19,780 nucleotides of DNA from Clostridia bacterium BRH_c25. GTDB taxonomy: Bacteria; Bacillota_A; Clostridia; Lutisporales; Lutisporaceae. A program made the position numbers and the translations under genes. Below, piece after piece: positions 1-8,423 of this stretch (within the stretch, counting starts at the first letter, position 1; the number at the start of each line of letters is the position of its first letter). The stretch is taken from assembly GCA_001515955.1 (NCBI GenBank), contig LOES01000171.1, positions 1-19,780 on the forward strand, given 5' to 3'. The notes under the pieces were generated by a model that did no database searches, was not told the origin of the DNA, and saw only the letters and a program-made list of their open reading frames with translations.

Positions 1-90
1 TGGGAGCCGAAGTTCAACAGGATTGATGATATTATAGCTTCTGCCTGGAAGTGGCATAAGAACAATCCCCAGGGATTCAAAAAGGAGTAG
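1..90 (+). CDS. galE: UDP-glucose 4-epimerase, C-terminal end (partial)
   Basis: Frame 1 is open from the window edge to TAG at 88-90 and gives 29 residues ending in DIIASAWKWHKNNPQGFKKE. The pattern of an acidic stretch, DII..AW.WH...P.G and the stop is the usual C-terminus of GalE, which interconverts UDP-glucose and UDP-galactose in the Leloir pathway. The call rests on this short tail and on galT starting nine bases later. The AAAGGAG used by galT (81-87) lies inside the last codons of this gene, so the two are translationally linked. The catalytic YxxxK and the NAD-binding region lie outside the window and cannot be checked. Confidence 0.8.
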   Translation, partial: WEPKFNRIDDIIASAWKWHKNNPQGFKKE

Positions 91-98
91 GTGGTCAA

Positions 99-1598
99 TT
101 GAACATATGCAAGGAGATAAAGCGGCTCATTAACTACGGCTTGGATAAGGGCCTTATATATAAGGAAGATGAGCTGTATGTGCGCAACAGGCTGCTTGAG
201 ATATTGAAGCTTGATGAGTATGAGGAAGTGGAGGTGCCTGCAGAAGAGCTTGCAAATCCACAGCCGGTTCTGGATGGGATTCTGGACTATGCTTATGGAA
301 AAGGAGTGCTTGAAGAGAATACCGTCACTTATAGAGACTTGCTGGATACCAAGCTTATGGACTGCTTCATGCCCCGGCCCAGTGAGGTGATAAGACAGTT
401 CTTCAGTGATTATGACAAGTCTCCAGTGATAGCTACCGATAACTACTATAAGCTGTCAATTGCATCAAATTATATAAGAACAGACCGCATCGGCAGTAAT
501 GAAAGCTGGAAAGTCAATACCGCCTTCGGAGCACTGGATATCACAATAAACCTCTCTAAGCCTGAAAAGGATCCCGTGGCTATTGCAGCCGCCAGGAATA
601 TGAAAACCACTTCCTATCCTAAATGTCTTTTGTGTAAGGAAAATGAAGGGTTTGCAGGCACATTGAGTCATCCCGCAAGGAACAACCACAGAGTGATCCC
701 TTTGGACTTGTGCGGAGAAAAGTGGTTTTTTCAATATTCGCCCTATGTTTATTACAATGAGCATTCAATAATATTCAAGGACAGCCATGAACCTATGAGG
801 ATTTCAAAGCTTACCTTTGACAGGCTTCTGGAGTTTGTTGAAAAGTTTCCCCACTATTTCATCGGCTCCAATGCAGATCTTCCTATTGTAGGAGGGTCCA
901 TATTATCCCATGATCATTTCCAGGGGGGCAACTACAAGTTTGCGATGGAAGCGGCACCTCCGCTGAAGAAGATGAGCATCAGAGGCTTTGAGGATATAGA
1001 AGCCTGTATGGTGAAGTGGCCCTTGTCCGTTATTCGCATTAGCAGCTGCAACAAAGAGCGGTTGTCCGAGCTGGGAGGAAAAATTCTCGACACCTGGCGG
1101 ACATACAGCGATGAAAGCGTTGATATAATGGCAGAATCCAAGGGTGAACTCCACAACACCATTACACCTATAGCAAGATACAGGAAGGGAAAATTTGAGC
1201 TGGATCTGGTACTAAGGAACAATAGAACCAGTGGGGAGCATCCCCTTGGTATATTCCATCCTCACAGTGAGGTTCATCATATAAAAAAGGAAAATATCGG
1301 GCTTATTGAGGTCATGGGACTTGCAGTGCTGCCTTCCAGACTTATATATGAACTGGAGCTTATCAAGGCCTGCTTTGAAGGGAAAAGCAGTATCGGGGAG
1401 CATGAAGAGCTGGAGCAGCATAAGCATTGGTTCTTTAAGCTTCAACAGAAATATGGCGATACGGGAGCCGATATTGAAAAAATGCTGAAAAAGGAAGTGG
1501 GAATAGTATTTGAGCAGGTGCTTCTGGATGCGGGGGTGTTTAAACTGGAGGATAAGGGCTTTGAGGCGTTCTCAAAATTTATCAATTTGATAAGGTAG
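99..1598 (+). CDS. galT: UDP-glucose--hexose-1-phosphate uridylyltransferase, class II GalT
   Basis: The protein has 499 residues, the normal length of the Firmicutes class II GalT family and much longer than the E. coli type (about 350). It moves UMP from UDP-glucose to galactose-1-phosphate. The active-site region is visible at residues 270-277 (SHDHFQGG), the family's counterpart of the HxHxQ motif. Other family features are the SYPKCLLCKENEG cysteine segment near residue 175 and NEHSIIF near residue 222. The start is TTG at 99, with AAAGGAG at 81-87 eleven bases upstream; the nearby GTG at 91 is out of frame and stops at once. The gene lies between galE and galM in one operon, with no spacer before the galM region. 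Confidence 0.95.
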   Translation: MNICKEIKRLINYGLDKGLIYKEDELYVRNRLLEILKLDEYEEVEVPAEELANPQPVLDGILDYAYGKGVLEENTVTYRDLLDTKLMDCFMPRPSEVIRQFFSDYDKSPVIATDNYYKLSIASNYIRTDRIGSNESWKVNTAFGALDITINLSKPEKDPVAIAAARNMKTTSYPKCLLCKENEGFAGTLSHPARNNHRVIPLDLCGEKWFFQYSPYVYYNEHSIIFKDSHEPMRISKLTFDRLLEFVEKFPHYFIGSNADLPIVGGSILSHDHFQGGNYKFAMEAAPPLKKMSIRGFEDIEACMVKWPLSVIRISSCNKERLSELGGKILDTWRTYSDESVDIMAESKGELHNTITPIARYRKGKFELDLVLRNNRTSGEHPLGIFHPHSEVHHIKKENIGLIEVMGLAVLPSRLIYELELIKACFEGKSSIGEHEELEQHKHWFFKLQQKYGDTGADIEKMLKKEVGIVFEQVLLDAGVFKLEDKGFEAFSKFINLIR

Positions 1599-1607
1599 GT
1601 GTTTTGT

Positions 1608-2645
1608 ATGTATTGTGTTGAGAATAAAATGAGAACAGAAGGTAAGGATATAACGCTGATAACTGTACGGAATAAAAATAATATTGAACTGAAGCTCATG
1701 AATTATGGAGCTGCAATTGTTGAGCTGCTCGTCCCTGATAGGGAAGGAACCATTGAAAACATTGTACTTACCTATGAAAATGCCAAGGACTATATCAAGA
1801 ACACTCCTTACTTTGGTGTAATAGTAGGAAGAACCGCCGGCCGGATCGGAGAAGGAAGCTTTTCGCTTTCCGGCAGGCAATATCAATTGACCCAAAATGC
1901 AGGCATCAATCACATTCATGGAGGGGCGGAAGGCTTCAGCTATAAAACATGGAATTACAGCATAAAAGAGGAAGAGGGCAAAGCAAGGGCTGAGTTTGCA
2001 TATGTCAGTAAGGATATGGAAGCGGGCTATCCGGGGAAGCTTGCAGCCAAGGTGATATACACCCTGACTGACGACAATGAGTTGATTATTGAGTATCAAG
2101 CCCTTTCGGACAGGGACACCCTATGTAATCTTACTAACCACAGTTATTTCAATCTGTCAGGAAATTACAAGAGAAAAGTTACCGAGCAGTTTCTTAGAAT
2201 AAAATCCGATAGCTTCCTTGAAACAGATAATAATCTGGTTCCCACGGGAAAAATATTGGATGTTAAGAATACACCCATGGACTTTAACAAGCAGAAGCTG
2301 ATCGGAAGAGATATTGAAAGCGATTACAAGCCGCTCCGGATCGCCAATGGCTATGATCATCCATGGCTGCTCCCGGACAGGGAAGCACAGGTGGAGCTGT
2401 ATGATGAGAAGAGCGGCAGGAAGATGACGGTGAGCACGACATATCCCTGTGTAGTTGTATACACCTATAACTCTGCGGATAATGAGAAGCTTAAATACGG
2501 CATAGCCGGAAGCAAGTATGACGGTATATGCTTCGAGACCCAGTATGAGCCTGACGGTATTAACCATGAAGGCATGAGCTCAGCAGTGCTCAATGGGGGC
2601 AGCACTTATAATGAAAGAACGGTGTTCAAATTGGAGGTATTATAG
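1608..2645 (+). CDS. galM: aldose 1-epimerase (galactose mutarotase)
   Basis: The 345-residue protein interconverts alpha- and beta-anomers of galactose or glucose and so feeds galactokinase. Family residues are in place: NHIHGG (about 101-106), the catalytic His in NLTNHSYFNL (H178), Asp in GYDHPWLL (D250) and the catalytic base Glu in CFETQ (E310). Three in-frame starts exist: GTG 1599, directly after the galT stop, ATG 1608 and ATG 1629. The AAGGTAGGTG at 1592-1601 best fits ATG 1608, but 1629 would begin closer to the conserved first strand. The gene is co-transcribed with galT. Confidence 0.93.
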   Translation: MYCVENKMRTEGKDITLITVRNKNNIELKLMNYGAAIVELLVPDREGTIENIVLTYENAKDYIKNTPYFGVIVGRTAGRIGEGSFSLSGRQYQLTQNAGINHIHGGAEGFSYKTWNYSIKEEEGKARAEFAYVSKDMEAGYPGKLAAKVIYTLTDDNELIIEYQALSDRDTLCNLTNHSYFNLSGNYKRKVTEQFLRIKSDSFLETDNNLVPTGKILDVKNTPMDFNKQKLIGRDIESDYKPLRIANGYDHPWLLPDREAQVELYDEKSGRKMTVSTTYPCVVVYTYNSADNEKLKYGIAGSKYDGICFETQYEPDGINHEGMSSAVLNGGSTYNERTVFKLEVL

Positions 2646-2654
2646 TGTACTTAA

Positions 2655-3779
<1,125 letters not shown>

Positions 3780-3785
3780 TTCACT

Positions 3786-3811
3786 AAGATGCCCTATAGG
3801 GACATCTTTTT
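3786..3811 (+). terminator. intrinsic terminator closing the gal operon
   Basis: AAGATG-CCC pairs with GGG-(bulged A)-CATCTT around a TATA loop, followed by TTTTTCATTTT. It lies seven bases after the stop of the LacI-family gene and before the next ribosome site, so it separates the galactose operon from the membrane protein gene. Confidence 0.85.
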
Positions 3812-3847
3812 CATTTTATCAAAATCAACGTGTTGGGAGAGGGTTAA

Positions 3848-4531
3848 ATGAAGGAAGTAATAAGGCGCGCAGCAAAGCTGTTCCTGGGACTATTCCTATA
3901 TGCTTTGGGAATAGTAATGACAATCAATGCAAATCTTGGGCTGGCACCCTGGGAGGTATTTCACCAGGGGCTTTCAATGAATACAGGTATTACAATGGGC
4001 CAGGCAAGTATATATGTGGGAATAGTATTTGTAGTATTGGACAGCCTTTTGGGGGAGAGATTGGGCTGGGGGACACTTTCCAACATGATATTTATTGGTA
4101 TCTTCCTGGATATACTAATGCTGAACCATATGGTCCCGGTTTTTCAGCCGGTAGTTCTAAGGGTTGCCATGATGCTTCTGGGAATGTTTACAATCGGGCT
4201 GGCCACCTATTTCTACATCAGTGCAGGCTTGGGCTCCGGCCCCAGGGATGGGTTGATGGTAGCCCTGACAAAAAGAACTGCCAAGTCGGTCAGATTCTTG
4301 AGGAATTGTATTGAGTTCAGTGTACTTGCTGTCGGATATATGCTTGGAGGCTCCATCGGTGTAGGAACAGTCATTATGGCACTGTCTGCCGGATATTTTG
4401 TACAGTTTGCATTTAAAATTTTCAAGTTCGAGGTTAAGGAGATAAAGCACCGGTTTATTGATGAAGATATGAAATATCTGTATAATAGATTTTTCGTTGA
4501 TAAGAAAGACAAGGAATCAGAAGAACAATAG
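3848..4531 (+). CDS. YczE/YyaS/YitT-like integral membrane protein
   Basis: The 227-residue protein has about five hydrophobic spans between residues 8 and 190 and a charged cytoplasmic tail (about 195-227). The opening pattern, a first helix then NANLGLAPWEVFHQGLS and GITMGQASIYVG, with GSGPRDGLMVAL in the middle, is typical of the YczE family (COG2364). Members are found in many Firmicutes and their molecular function is unknown; some are annotated as permease-like. GGGAGAGGG just before the ATG serves as the ribosome site. It stands alone after the gal terminator and converges with the ABC-F gene. No substrate can be inferred from the neighbours. Confidence 0.85.
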   Translation: MKEVIRRAAKLFLGLFLYALGIVMTINANLGLAPWEVFHQGLSMNTGITMGQASIYVGIVFVVLDSLLGERLGWGTLSNMIFIGIFLDILMLNHMVPVFQPVVLRVAMMLLGMFTIGLATYFYISAGLGSGPRDGLMVALTKRTAKSVRFLRNCIEFSVLAVGYMLGGSIGVGTVIMALSAGYFVQFAFKIFKFEVKEIKHRFIDEDMKYLYNRFFVDKKDKESEEQ

Positions 4532-4700
4532 GGATTTACGCGTAAATATATGCTATAATATTTGATGTGATCGATCAAATACCGATTCATTCTTTTTTAT
4601 ATTTTCCTAACCGTGTGTTCCGTGGATTTCAGTGCTTTTCCGAAGGAAATCCGTGTTACCCGTCCCCTGCCCCGGAACCTCGCAACCCCGTAACCTGATT
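4532..4700 (+). other. intergenic region between convergent genes, with three dyads
   Basis: No gene is supported here. It holds a perfect 14-base palindrome ATTTACGCGTAAAT (4534-4547), a weak dyad ATTTGAT/ATCAAAT (4560-4580) and a dyad GGATTTC/GAAATCC (4624-4630 with 4646-4652). The part from about 4653 to 4696 is unusually C-rich for this window, with short echoes of the type aacctcg, aaccccg, taacctg. None of the stems is followed by a good T run on either strand, so I cannot point to a clear terminator for either flanking gene. Confidence 0.5.
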
Positions 4701-6257
4701 CTATACTATCTTCGTTGTCCAGGTCTCGCAGTTCCACACACTGCTTACTATATCATTGTAGAATTCAGGCTCATGGCATATAAGGAGCATGCTCCCGCCA
4801 TATTCCTTAAGAGCGCGCTTAAGCTCCTCTTTGGCGTCCACATCCAAGTGGTTGGTGGGCTCGTCAAGGATCAGTATATTAGTCTCCTTGTTTATCAGCT
4901 TGCAAAGTCTTACTTTAGCCTGTTCTCCTCCGCTCAATACCACGACCTTGCTCTCAATATGCTTTGTGGTAAGGCCGCACTTTGCCAGGGCTGAACGCAC
5001 TTCATACTGGTTGAAGGACGGGAATTCCTTCCATATCTCTTCAATACAGGTGCTGTAATTGGCTTCCTTTATTTCCTGTTCAAAATAGCCTATGTGAAGG
5101 TAATCTCCGAGCTCTACGTTACCTGAGACGGACTTTATTTCGCCAAGTATGCTCCTTAGCAAGGTGGTCTTTCCAAGTCCGTTTGCTCCCACAAGAGCAA
5201 TTTTCTGACCCCGCTCCATTTTTAGGTTCAGGGGCTTTGATAGAGGCTCGTCATATCCGATAACCAGGTCAGTTGCCTCAAAAATCAACTTTCCTGAGGT
5301 TCTGGCTTCCTTAAAATAGAACTCCGGCTTTGGCTTTTCCTTGGCAAGCTCTATTACTTCCATCTTGTCCAGCTTCTTCTGGCGGGACATTGCCATGTTT
5401 CTGGTAGCAACCCTGGCTTTGTTCCTGTTAACAAAGTCCTTCAGGTCGGCAATCTCCTGCTGCTGCTTGTTATAGGCGGCTTCCAGCTGGGATTTTCTAG
5501 CTTCATAAACCTGAAGGAAATTATCATAATCTCCCACATAACGGTTCAGATCCTGGCTTTCCATGTGATATATGAGGTTTACTACGCTATTGAGGAATGG
5601 AATGTCATGGGAGATAAGTATGAAGGCATTTTCGTACTCCAGAAGATATCTCTTCAACCACTCAATGTGCTTTTCATCAAGATAGTTGCTAGGCTCGTCC
5701 AACAAAAGTATATCAGGTTTTTCCAGAAGCAGCTTTGCAAGGAGTACCTTTATACGCTGTCCGCCGGAAAGCTCCTGTACTGCTTTATCAAGGCCTATAT
5801 CGCCCAAACCCAATCCACGGCCTACTTCTTCAACCTTCGAATCGATTATATAAAAATCGTTATGCTCCAGTATTTCCTGTATGGTTCCCATATCCTCAAG
5901 GAGCTGCTCCAATTCCTCCGGTGATGCAGAGGCCATTTTATCGCATATCTCATTCATTTCTGCCTCAAGATCAAAAAGGTATTTGTAGGCGCTTTTCAGC
6001 ACATCTCTTATGGTCATTCCTTTTTCCAGAGAAGTATGCTGATCAAGATAACCGACTCTGACACGTTTGGACCATTCCACCTGGCCATCATCAGGCTCAA
6101 GCTTTCCTGTGACTATATTCATAAAAGTGGACTTGCCTTCTCCGTTTGCACCGATGAGTCCAATGTGCTCTCCCTTCAGCAGTCTGAAGGAAACATTGTT
6201 GAATATCGCACGGTCGCCAAATCCATGGCTTAAATTCTTAACTGTAAGTATGCTCAT
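4701..6257 (-). CDS. ABC-F family ATPase, YkpA/YbiT-like
   Basis: The 518-residue protein has two ATP-binding cassettes and no membrane spans. First cassette: Walker A GANGEGKS (36-43), signature LSGGQ (163-167), Walker B ILLLDEP (183-189), H217. Second: GANGLGKT (357-364), LSGGE (441-445), ILILDEP (461-467), H495. A charged linker of about 90 residues between them (about 240-330) is the P-site tRNA interaction motif region. ABC-F proteins act on the ribosome as translation factors or, in some branches, as antibiotic-resistance proteins. The short linker and the order of motifs fit the housekeeping YkpA/YbiT type better than the Vga/Lsa resistance types. AGAGGAG lies seven bases before the ATG. 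Its own promoter is visible upstream. Confidence 0.92.
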   Translation of the reverse strand: MSILTVKNLSHGFGDRAIFNNVSFRLLKGEHIGLIGANGEGKSTFMNIVTGKLEPDDGQVEWSKRVRVGYLDQHTSLEKGMTIRDVLKSAYKYLFDLEAEMNEICDKMASASPEELEQLLEDMGTIQEILEHNDFYIIDSKVEEVGRGLGLGDIGLDKAVQELSGGQRIKVLLAKLLLEKPDILLLDEPSNYLDEKHIEWLKRYLLEYENAFILISHDIPFLNSVVNLIYHMESQDLNRYVGDYDNFLQVYEARKSQLEAAYNKQQQEIADLKDFVNRNKARVATRNMAMSRQKKLDKMEVIELAKEKPKPEFYFKEARTSGKLIFEATDLVIGYDEPLSKPLNLKMERGQKIALVGANGLGKTTLLRSILGEIKSVSGNVELGDYLHIGYFEQEIKEANYSTCIEEIWKEFPSFNQYEVRSALAKCGLTTKHIESKVVVLSGGEQAKVRLCKLINKETNILILDEPTNHLDVDAKEELKRALKEYGGSMLLICHEPEFYNDIVSSVWNCETWTTKIV

Positions 6258-6299
6258 TTTTGACTCCTCTCTCAGTTCTTCTTAAATCATACATAATTG

Positions 6300-6328
6300 A
6301 TTATATAGAAGTCCACAGGTATTTTAAA
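6300..6328 (-). promoter_or_regulatory. sigma-A-type promoter of the ABC-F gene
   Basis: On the minus strand TTTAAA (6323-6328), 17 bases, then TATAAT (6300-6305). The predicted start near 6293 would leave a leader of about 36 bases before the ABC-F ATG. The -35 matches four of six consensus bases and the -10 all six. Confidence 0.6.
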
Positions 6329-6419
6329 GCAGAATTTTTAAAATATGCAGTAGCAACATTTTTTAAAGAAACAAATAGAGATGTGAGGGAAGAAAACAAT
6401 GGTATTTGGGCATAAATTT

Positions 6420-6428
6420 TGATATAAT
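6420..6428 (+). promoter_or_regulatory. extended -10 promoter of the VanY-type gene
   Basis: TG-A-TATAAT at 6420-6428 is an extended -10 element; the -35 position (TGGTAT, 6400-6405) is poor, as is usual for this class. A start near 6435 leaves a leader of about 36 bases to the ATG at 6472. This position rules out the longer reading frame beginning at 6406. Confidence 0.6.
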
Positions 6429-6471
6429 CAAGGAAGTTGGTAGTTTATGTCGGATACTGTTGGAGGAGAAT

Positions 6472-7779
6472 ATGAGAAAGGTACTTTTATTTCTATTTGT
6501 CGCAATCATGCTATTTAATACGACAATATTCGCAGATGAAACAATCTATATTGATGAAACAGCGTATGAGGATGAAGCAGCAAATAATAGTGAAAGAAAT
6601 GTATTGGCTTCTTTTTCGGTAAACCCGGAGCTTGGAAGTGATTATGTCACAATAAAGCTTTCAGAGATAACCGTAGGAAGTGGCTTGAGCTTTTCATATA
6701 ATCCCGAATCCGGCTTTCTATATGCAGATAATAATGAGTACAGGATTTACATTAAGGTGATTGACAGCAACATTGAAATAAATGAAACAGCCTTAGTGCT
6801 TAATAACAGCAGTGATTTAGGCATGGCTTTACCATACCGGTTCAAGGTTTTTGCAAATATAACCAGGCAGGCTGAAGAGGCTGATTTGAATTACTATGAT
6901 GGGAAAGGCAATATCTCTGTATTGGCAGAAGCCACACTGGAGTTCGCAGGGGATACGGTGCAATTTGTGCTGCAAGAGCTTGGGACAAGCAGTCAGATAA
7001 TTGATATGGAGAATGTAAATGAATTCCTGGATGATAACATGATCCTGGTTAATAGAAACAATACACTGGATCGAAATTACTTACCCCCAAACCTGATTTA
7101 TTCAAAACCTTCCAGAGGCAGGTCAACCATCAGCCTGAGGCTTGACAAGGAAGCGATGAAGCAGCTTAATCACATGCTGGATGCCGCTTATGCAGATGGT
7201 GTTTCGGGGATGGTAATAACAAGCGCCTTTAGAACCTTTGAAAAGCAGACAAGCCTTTTCAATAATAAGACAAGCATACTTTCCAGGAATATGAACAGAA
7301 AGACTGCAATGGAAGAAGCTTCAAAGGTAGTTGCAATACCCGGTTCCAGCGAACACCAGACAGGTCTTGCTGTTGACATATCCAGTGAGAGAGTGGGACT
7401 GACCAAGAATTTTGCTAATACCGCACAAGGTAAATGGCTGGAGGATAATAGCTGGAAATCCGGATTCATAGTCAGATACCCCGTGGACAAGACTGAGATT
7501 ACTGGTATAATATATGAACCTTGGCATGTCAGATATGTAGGGAATGGGCATTCGGAAATAATGAAGGTAAAGAATATGTGTCTTGAGGAATATGTGGAAT
7601 ACTTGAAGACAAACAAGACCATATACTATAGTAACGGTGTTGACGGTGATTATCTGGTGCAATACATATACAAGCCGGACTTCGATTTGTCAGGCATGGC
7701 ATTGAACTTGCCGGATACCGGTACATGGACCATCTCAAATTGTACGGAGGACAGCTACATTTTAACAATAAAACTCTAG
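6472..7779 (+). CDS. secreted VanY-type D-alanyl-D-alanine carboxypeptidase
   Basis: The 435-residue precursor has a signal peptide at residues 1-21 (MRKVLLFLFVAIMLF, cut likely after IFA). A beta-rich stretch of about 190 residues follows, which I do not recognise, then the VanY peptidase domain at about 215-380. The metal and catalytic pattern is complete: SAFR (R254), SEHQTGLAVDIS (H295, D302) and EPWH (E349, H352). The family removes the terminal D-Ala from peptidoglycan stem peptides outside the membrane. A C-terminal tail of about 55 residues (IYYSNGVDGDYLVQYIYK and beyond) is extra to the catalytic core and may be a small beta domain. GGAGGAGA precedes ATG 6472. The gene stands alone; no van resistance genes are near, so it is probably a cell-wall remodelling enzyme. 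Confidence 0.9.
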   Translation: MRKVLLFLFVAIMLFNTTIFADETIYIDETAYEDEAANNSERNVLASFSVNPELGSDYVTIKLSEITVGSGLSFSYNPESGFLYADNNEYRIYIKVIDSNIEINETALVLNNSSDLGMALPYRFKVFANITRQAEEADLNYYDGKGNISVLAEATLEFAGDTVQFVLQELGTSSQIIDMENVNEFLDDNMILVNRNNTLDRNYLPPNLIYSKPSRGRSTISLRLDKEAMKQLNHMLDAAYADGVSGMVITSAFRTFEKQTSLFNNKTSILSRNMNRKTAMEEASKVVAIPGSSEHQTGLAVDISSERVGLTKNFANTAQGKWLEDNSWKSGFIVRYPVDKTEITGIIYEPWHVRYVGNGHSEIMKVKNMCLEEYVEYLKTNKTIYYSNGVDGDYLVQYIYKPDFDLSGMALNLPDTGTWTISNCTEDSYILTIKL

Positions 7780-7788
7780 AAGCGTAAA

Positions 7789-7825
7789 AGGCAGCCTACG
7801 GATAGAATTTTTCAGGAAGCTGCCT
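7789..7825 (+). terminator. possible terminator after the VanY gene
   Basis: AGGCAGC (7789-7795) pairs with GCTGCCT (7819-7825) around a 23-base loop, ten bases after the stop codon. The following CTCTTGCG is a poor T run, so termination may be weak or factor-dependent. Confidence 0.45.
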
Positions 7826-7894
7826 CTCTTGCGTACCCGGCATTGGTGCATATATTCCACCTGGATTTATTATGGGGTTATGTTGCGCAGATGT

Positions 7895-7903
7895 TGGTAT
7901 AAT
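7895..7903 (+). promoter_or_regulatory. possible extended -10 promoter upstream of the activator site
   Basis: TGG-TATAAT (TG at 7895-7896, TATAAT at 7898-7903) fits an extended -10 element without a clear -35. A transcript from here would run straight into the hairpin and T9 run at 7923-7961, so it could make only a short leader RNA unless termination is prevented. Confidence 0.35.
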
Positions 7904-7922
7904 GATTATATTTGAATAGAGT

Positions 7923-7954
7923 AACACACTAGTTTTTAAAAATCACAGTGTGTT
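7923..7954. promoter_or_regulatory. upstream activator dyad 1 (also a possible terminator on +)
   Basis: AACACACT (7923-7930), 16 bases, AGTGTGTT (7947-7954). The same 8-base arms with the same N16 spacing recur at 12584-12615. Each starts 84-85 bases before a -24/-12 promoter, which is where a bacterial enhancer-binding protein binds. The local activator gene at 9849 is the natural ligand. On the plus strand the right arm runs into nine T residues (7953-7961), so the RNA would also form an intrinsic terminator. Confidence 0.75.
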
Positions 7955-8007
7955 TTTTTTTATTGGGAAGCATTGAATTCACTTGATAAAATCTACTCTG
8001 AAAAAAT

Positions 8008-8023
8008 TGGCACGGTATTTGCT
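8008..8023 (+). promoter_or_regulatory. sigma-54 (-24/-12) promoter 1
   Basis: TGGCAC-GGTAT-TTGCT is a complete match to the sigma-54 consensus TGGCAC-N5-TTGCW. Transcription should start near 8034, about 73 bases before the EIIB ATG. The PTS regulator encoded downstream carries the sigma-54-contacting GAYTGA loop, which supports this call. Confidence 0.92.
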
Positions 8024-8042
8024 CTATATATAGTCAGAGTAA

Positions 8043-8064
8043 CCTATAATATTTCAATTATAGG
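8043..8064 (+). other. perfect hairpin in the EIIB leader
   Basis: CCTATAAT (8043-8050), a 6-base loop, ATTATAGG (8057-8064). It begins about nine bases after the predicted sigma-54 start, so it sits at the very 5' end of the mRNA. It could protect the transcript from 5' decay or be an operator. No T run follows, so it is not a terminator. Confidence 0.5.
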
Positions 8065-8106
8065 ATCGGCTTAGTTTGTGGAATATCGGTGAAAGGAGGG
8101 ATGGGA

Positions 8107-8400
8107 ATGAATGTATTACTTGTTTGCGCAGCAGGCATGTCAACAAGCCTGCTGGTTATGGATATGAAAAAATATGCAGGTGAGGATGCGGTAATAAAGG
8201 CGGTAGCATTCTCAGAGTTAGAGGATGTAATAAAGGATTTTGATGTCATATTGGTAGGCCCACAGTTACGGTATAAGCTTAATGTAATCAAAGCAATTAC
8301 GGATGCCCACAAAAAGCCGGTAAATGTAATCGATTCGCTTGCATATGGAAGAATGGACGGTCAAAAGGTTCTTGAAAGTGCGAAAGCCTTATTTAAGTAA
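8107..8400 (+). CDS. PTS EIIB component, lactose/cellobiose (Lac) family
   Basis: The 97-residue cytoplasmic protein has the phosphorylated cysteine at position 7 in LLVCAAGMSTSLLV, the hallmark of CelA/ChbB-type EIIB. It takes phosphate from EIIA and passes it to the sugar bound by EIIC. Start choice: GTG 8089 and ATG 8101 are also in frame, but AAAGGAGGG (8092-8100) overlaps or touches both, so ATG 8107 is the start with proper spacing. The gene lies directly below the sigma-54 promoter and 23 bases before the EIIC gene. EIIA is encoded about 4.3 kb downstream, after the regulator. Confidence 0.93.
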   Translation: MNVLLVCAAGMSTSLLVMDMKKYAGEDAVIKAVAFSELEDVIKDFDVILVGPQLRYKLNVIKAITDAHKKPVNVIDSLAYGRMDGQKVLESAKALFK

Positions 8401-8423
8401 TACTTTATGAGGAGGTAGATTAA

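Larger units (their letters stand above)
7780..8106 (+). other. regulatory region upstream of the EIIB gene
   Basis: These 327 bases hold no gene. In order they contain a hairpin after the VanY gene, an extended -10-like element, an activator dyad that ends in a T run, a -24/-12 promoter and a leader hairpin, each listed separately. Part of 7826-7890 shows nothing I can interpret. Confidence 0.8.

Noticed and set aside
1110..1125. CcpA cre-like sequence (tgaaagcgttgata) in galT, and a weaker one near 12626
   Set aside because: Both miss conserved positions in the right half of the cre consensus, and the first lies deep inside a coding region.
3944..4390. TGGCAC occurrences at 3944 and 4375 as sigma-54 promoters
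   Set aside because: They lie inside the YczE-type gene and have no TTGC five bases downstream.
4632..4994. 120-codon plus-strand frame opposite the end of the ABC-F gene
   Set aside because: It lies mostly antisense to a well-supported coding region, lacks a ribosome site and has no family resemblance.
6406..6471. Longer N-terminus for the VanY-type protein
   Set aside because: It would overlap the extended -10 promoter and would bury the signal peptide behind 22 residues; GGAGGAGA points to ATG 6472.
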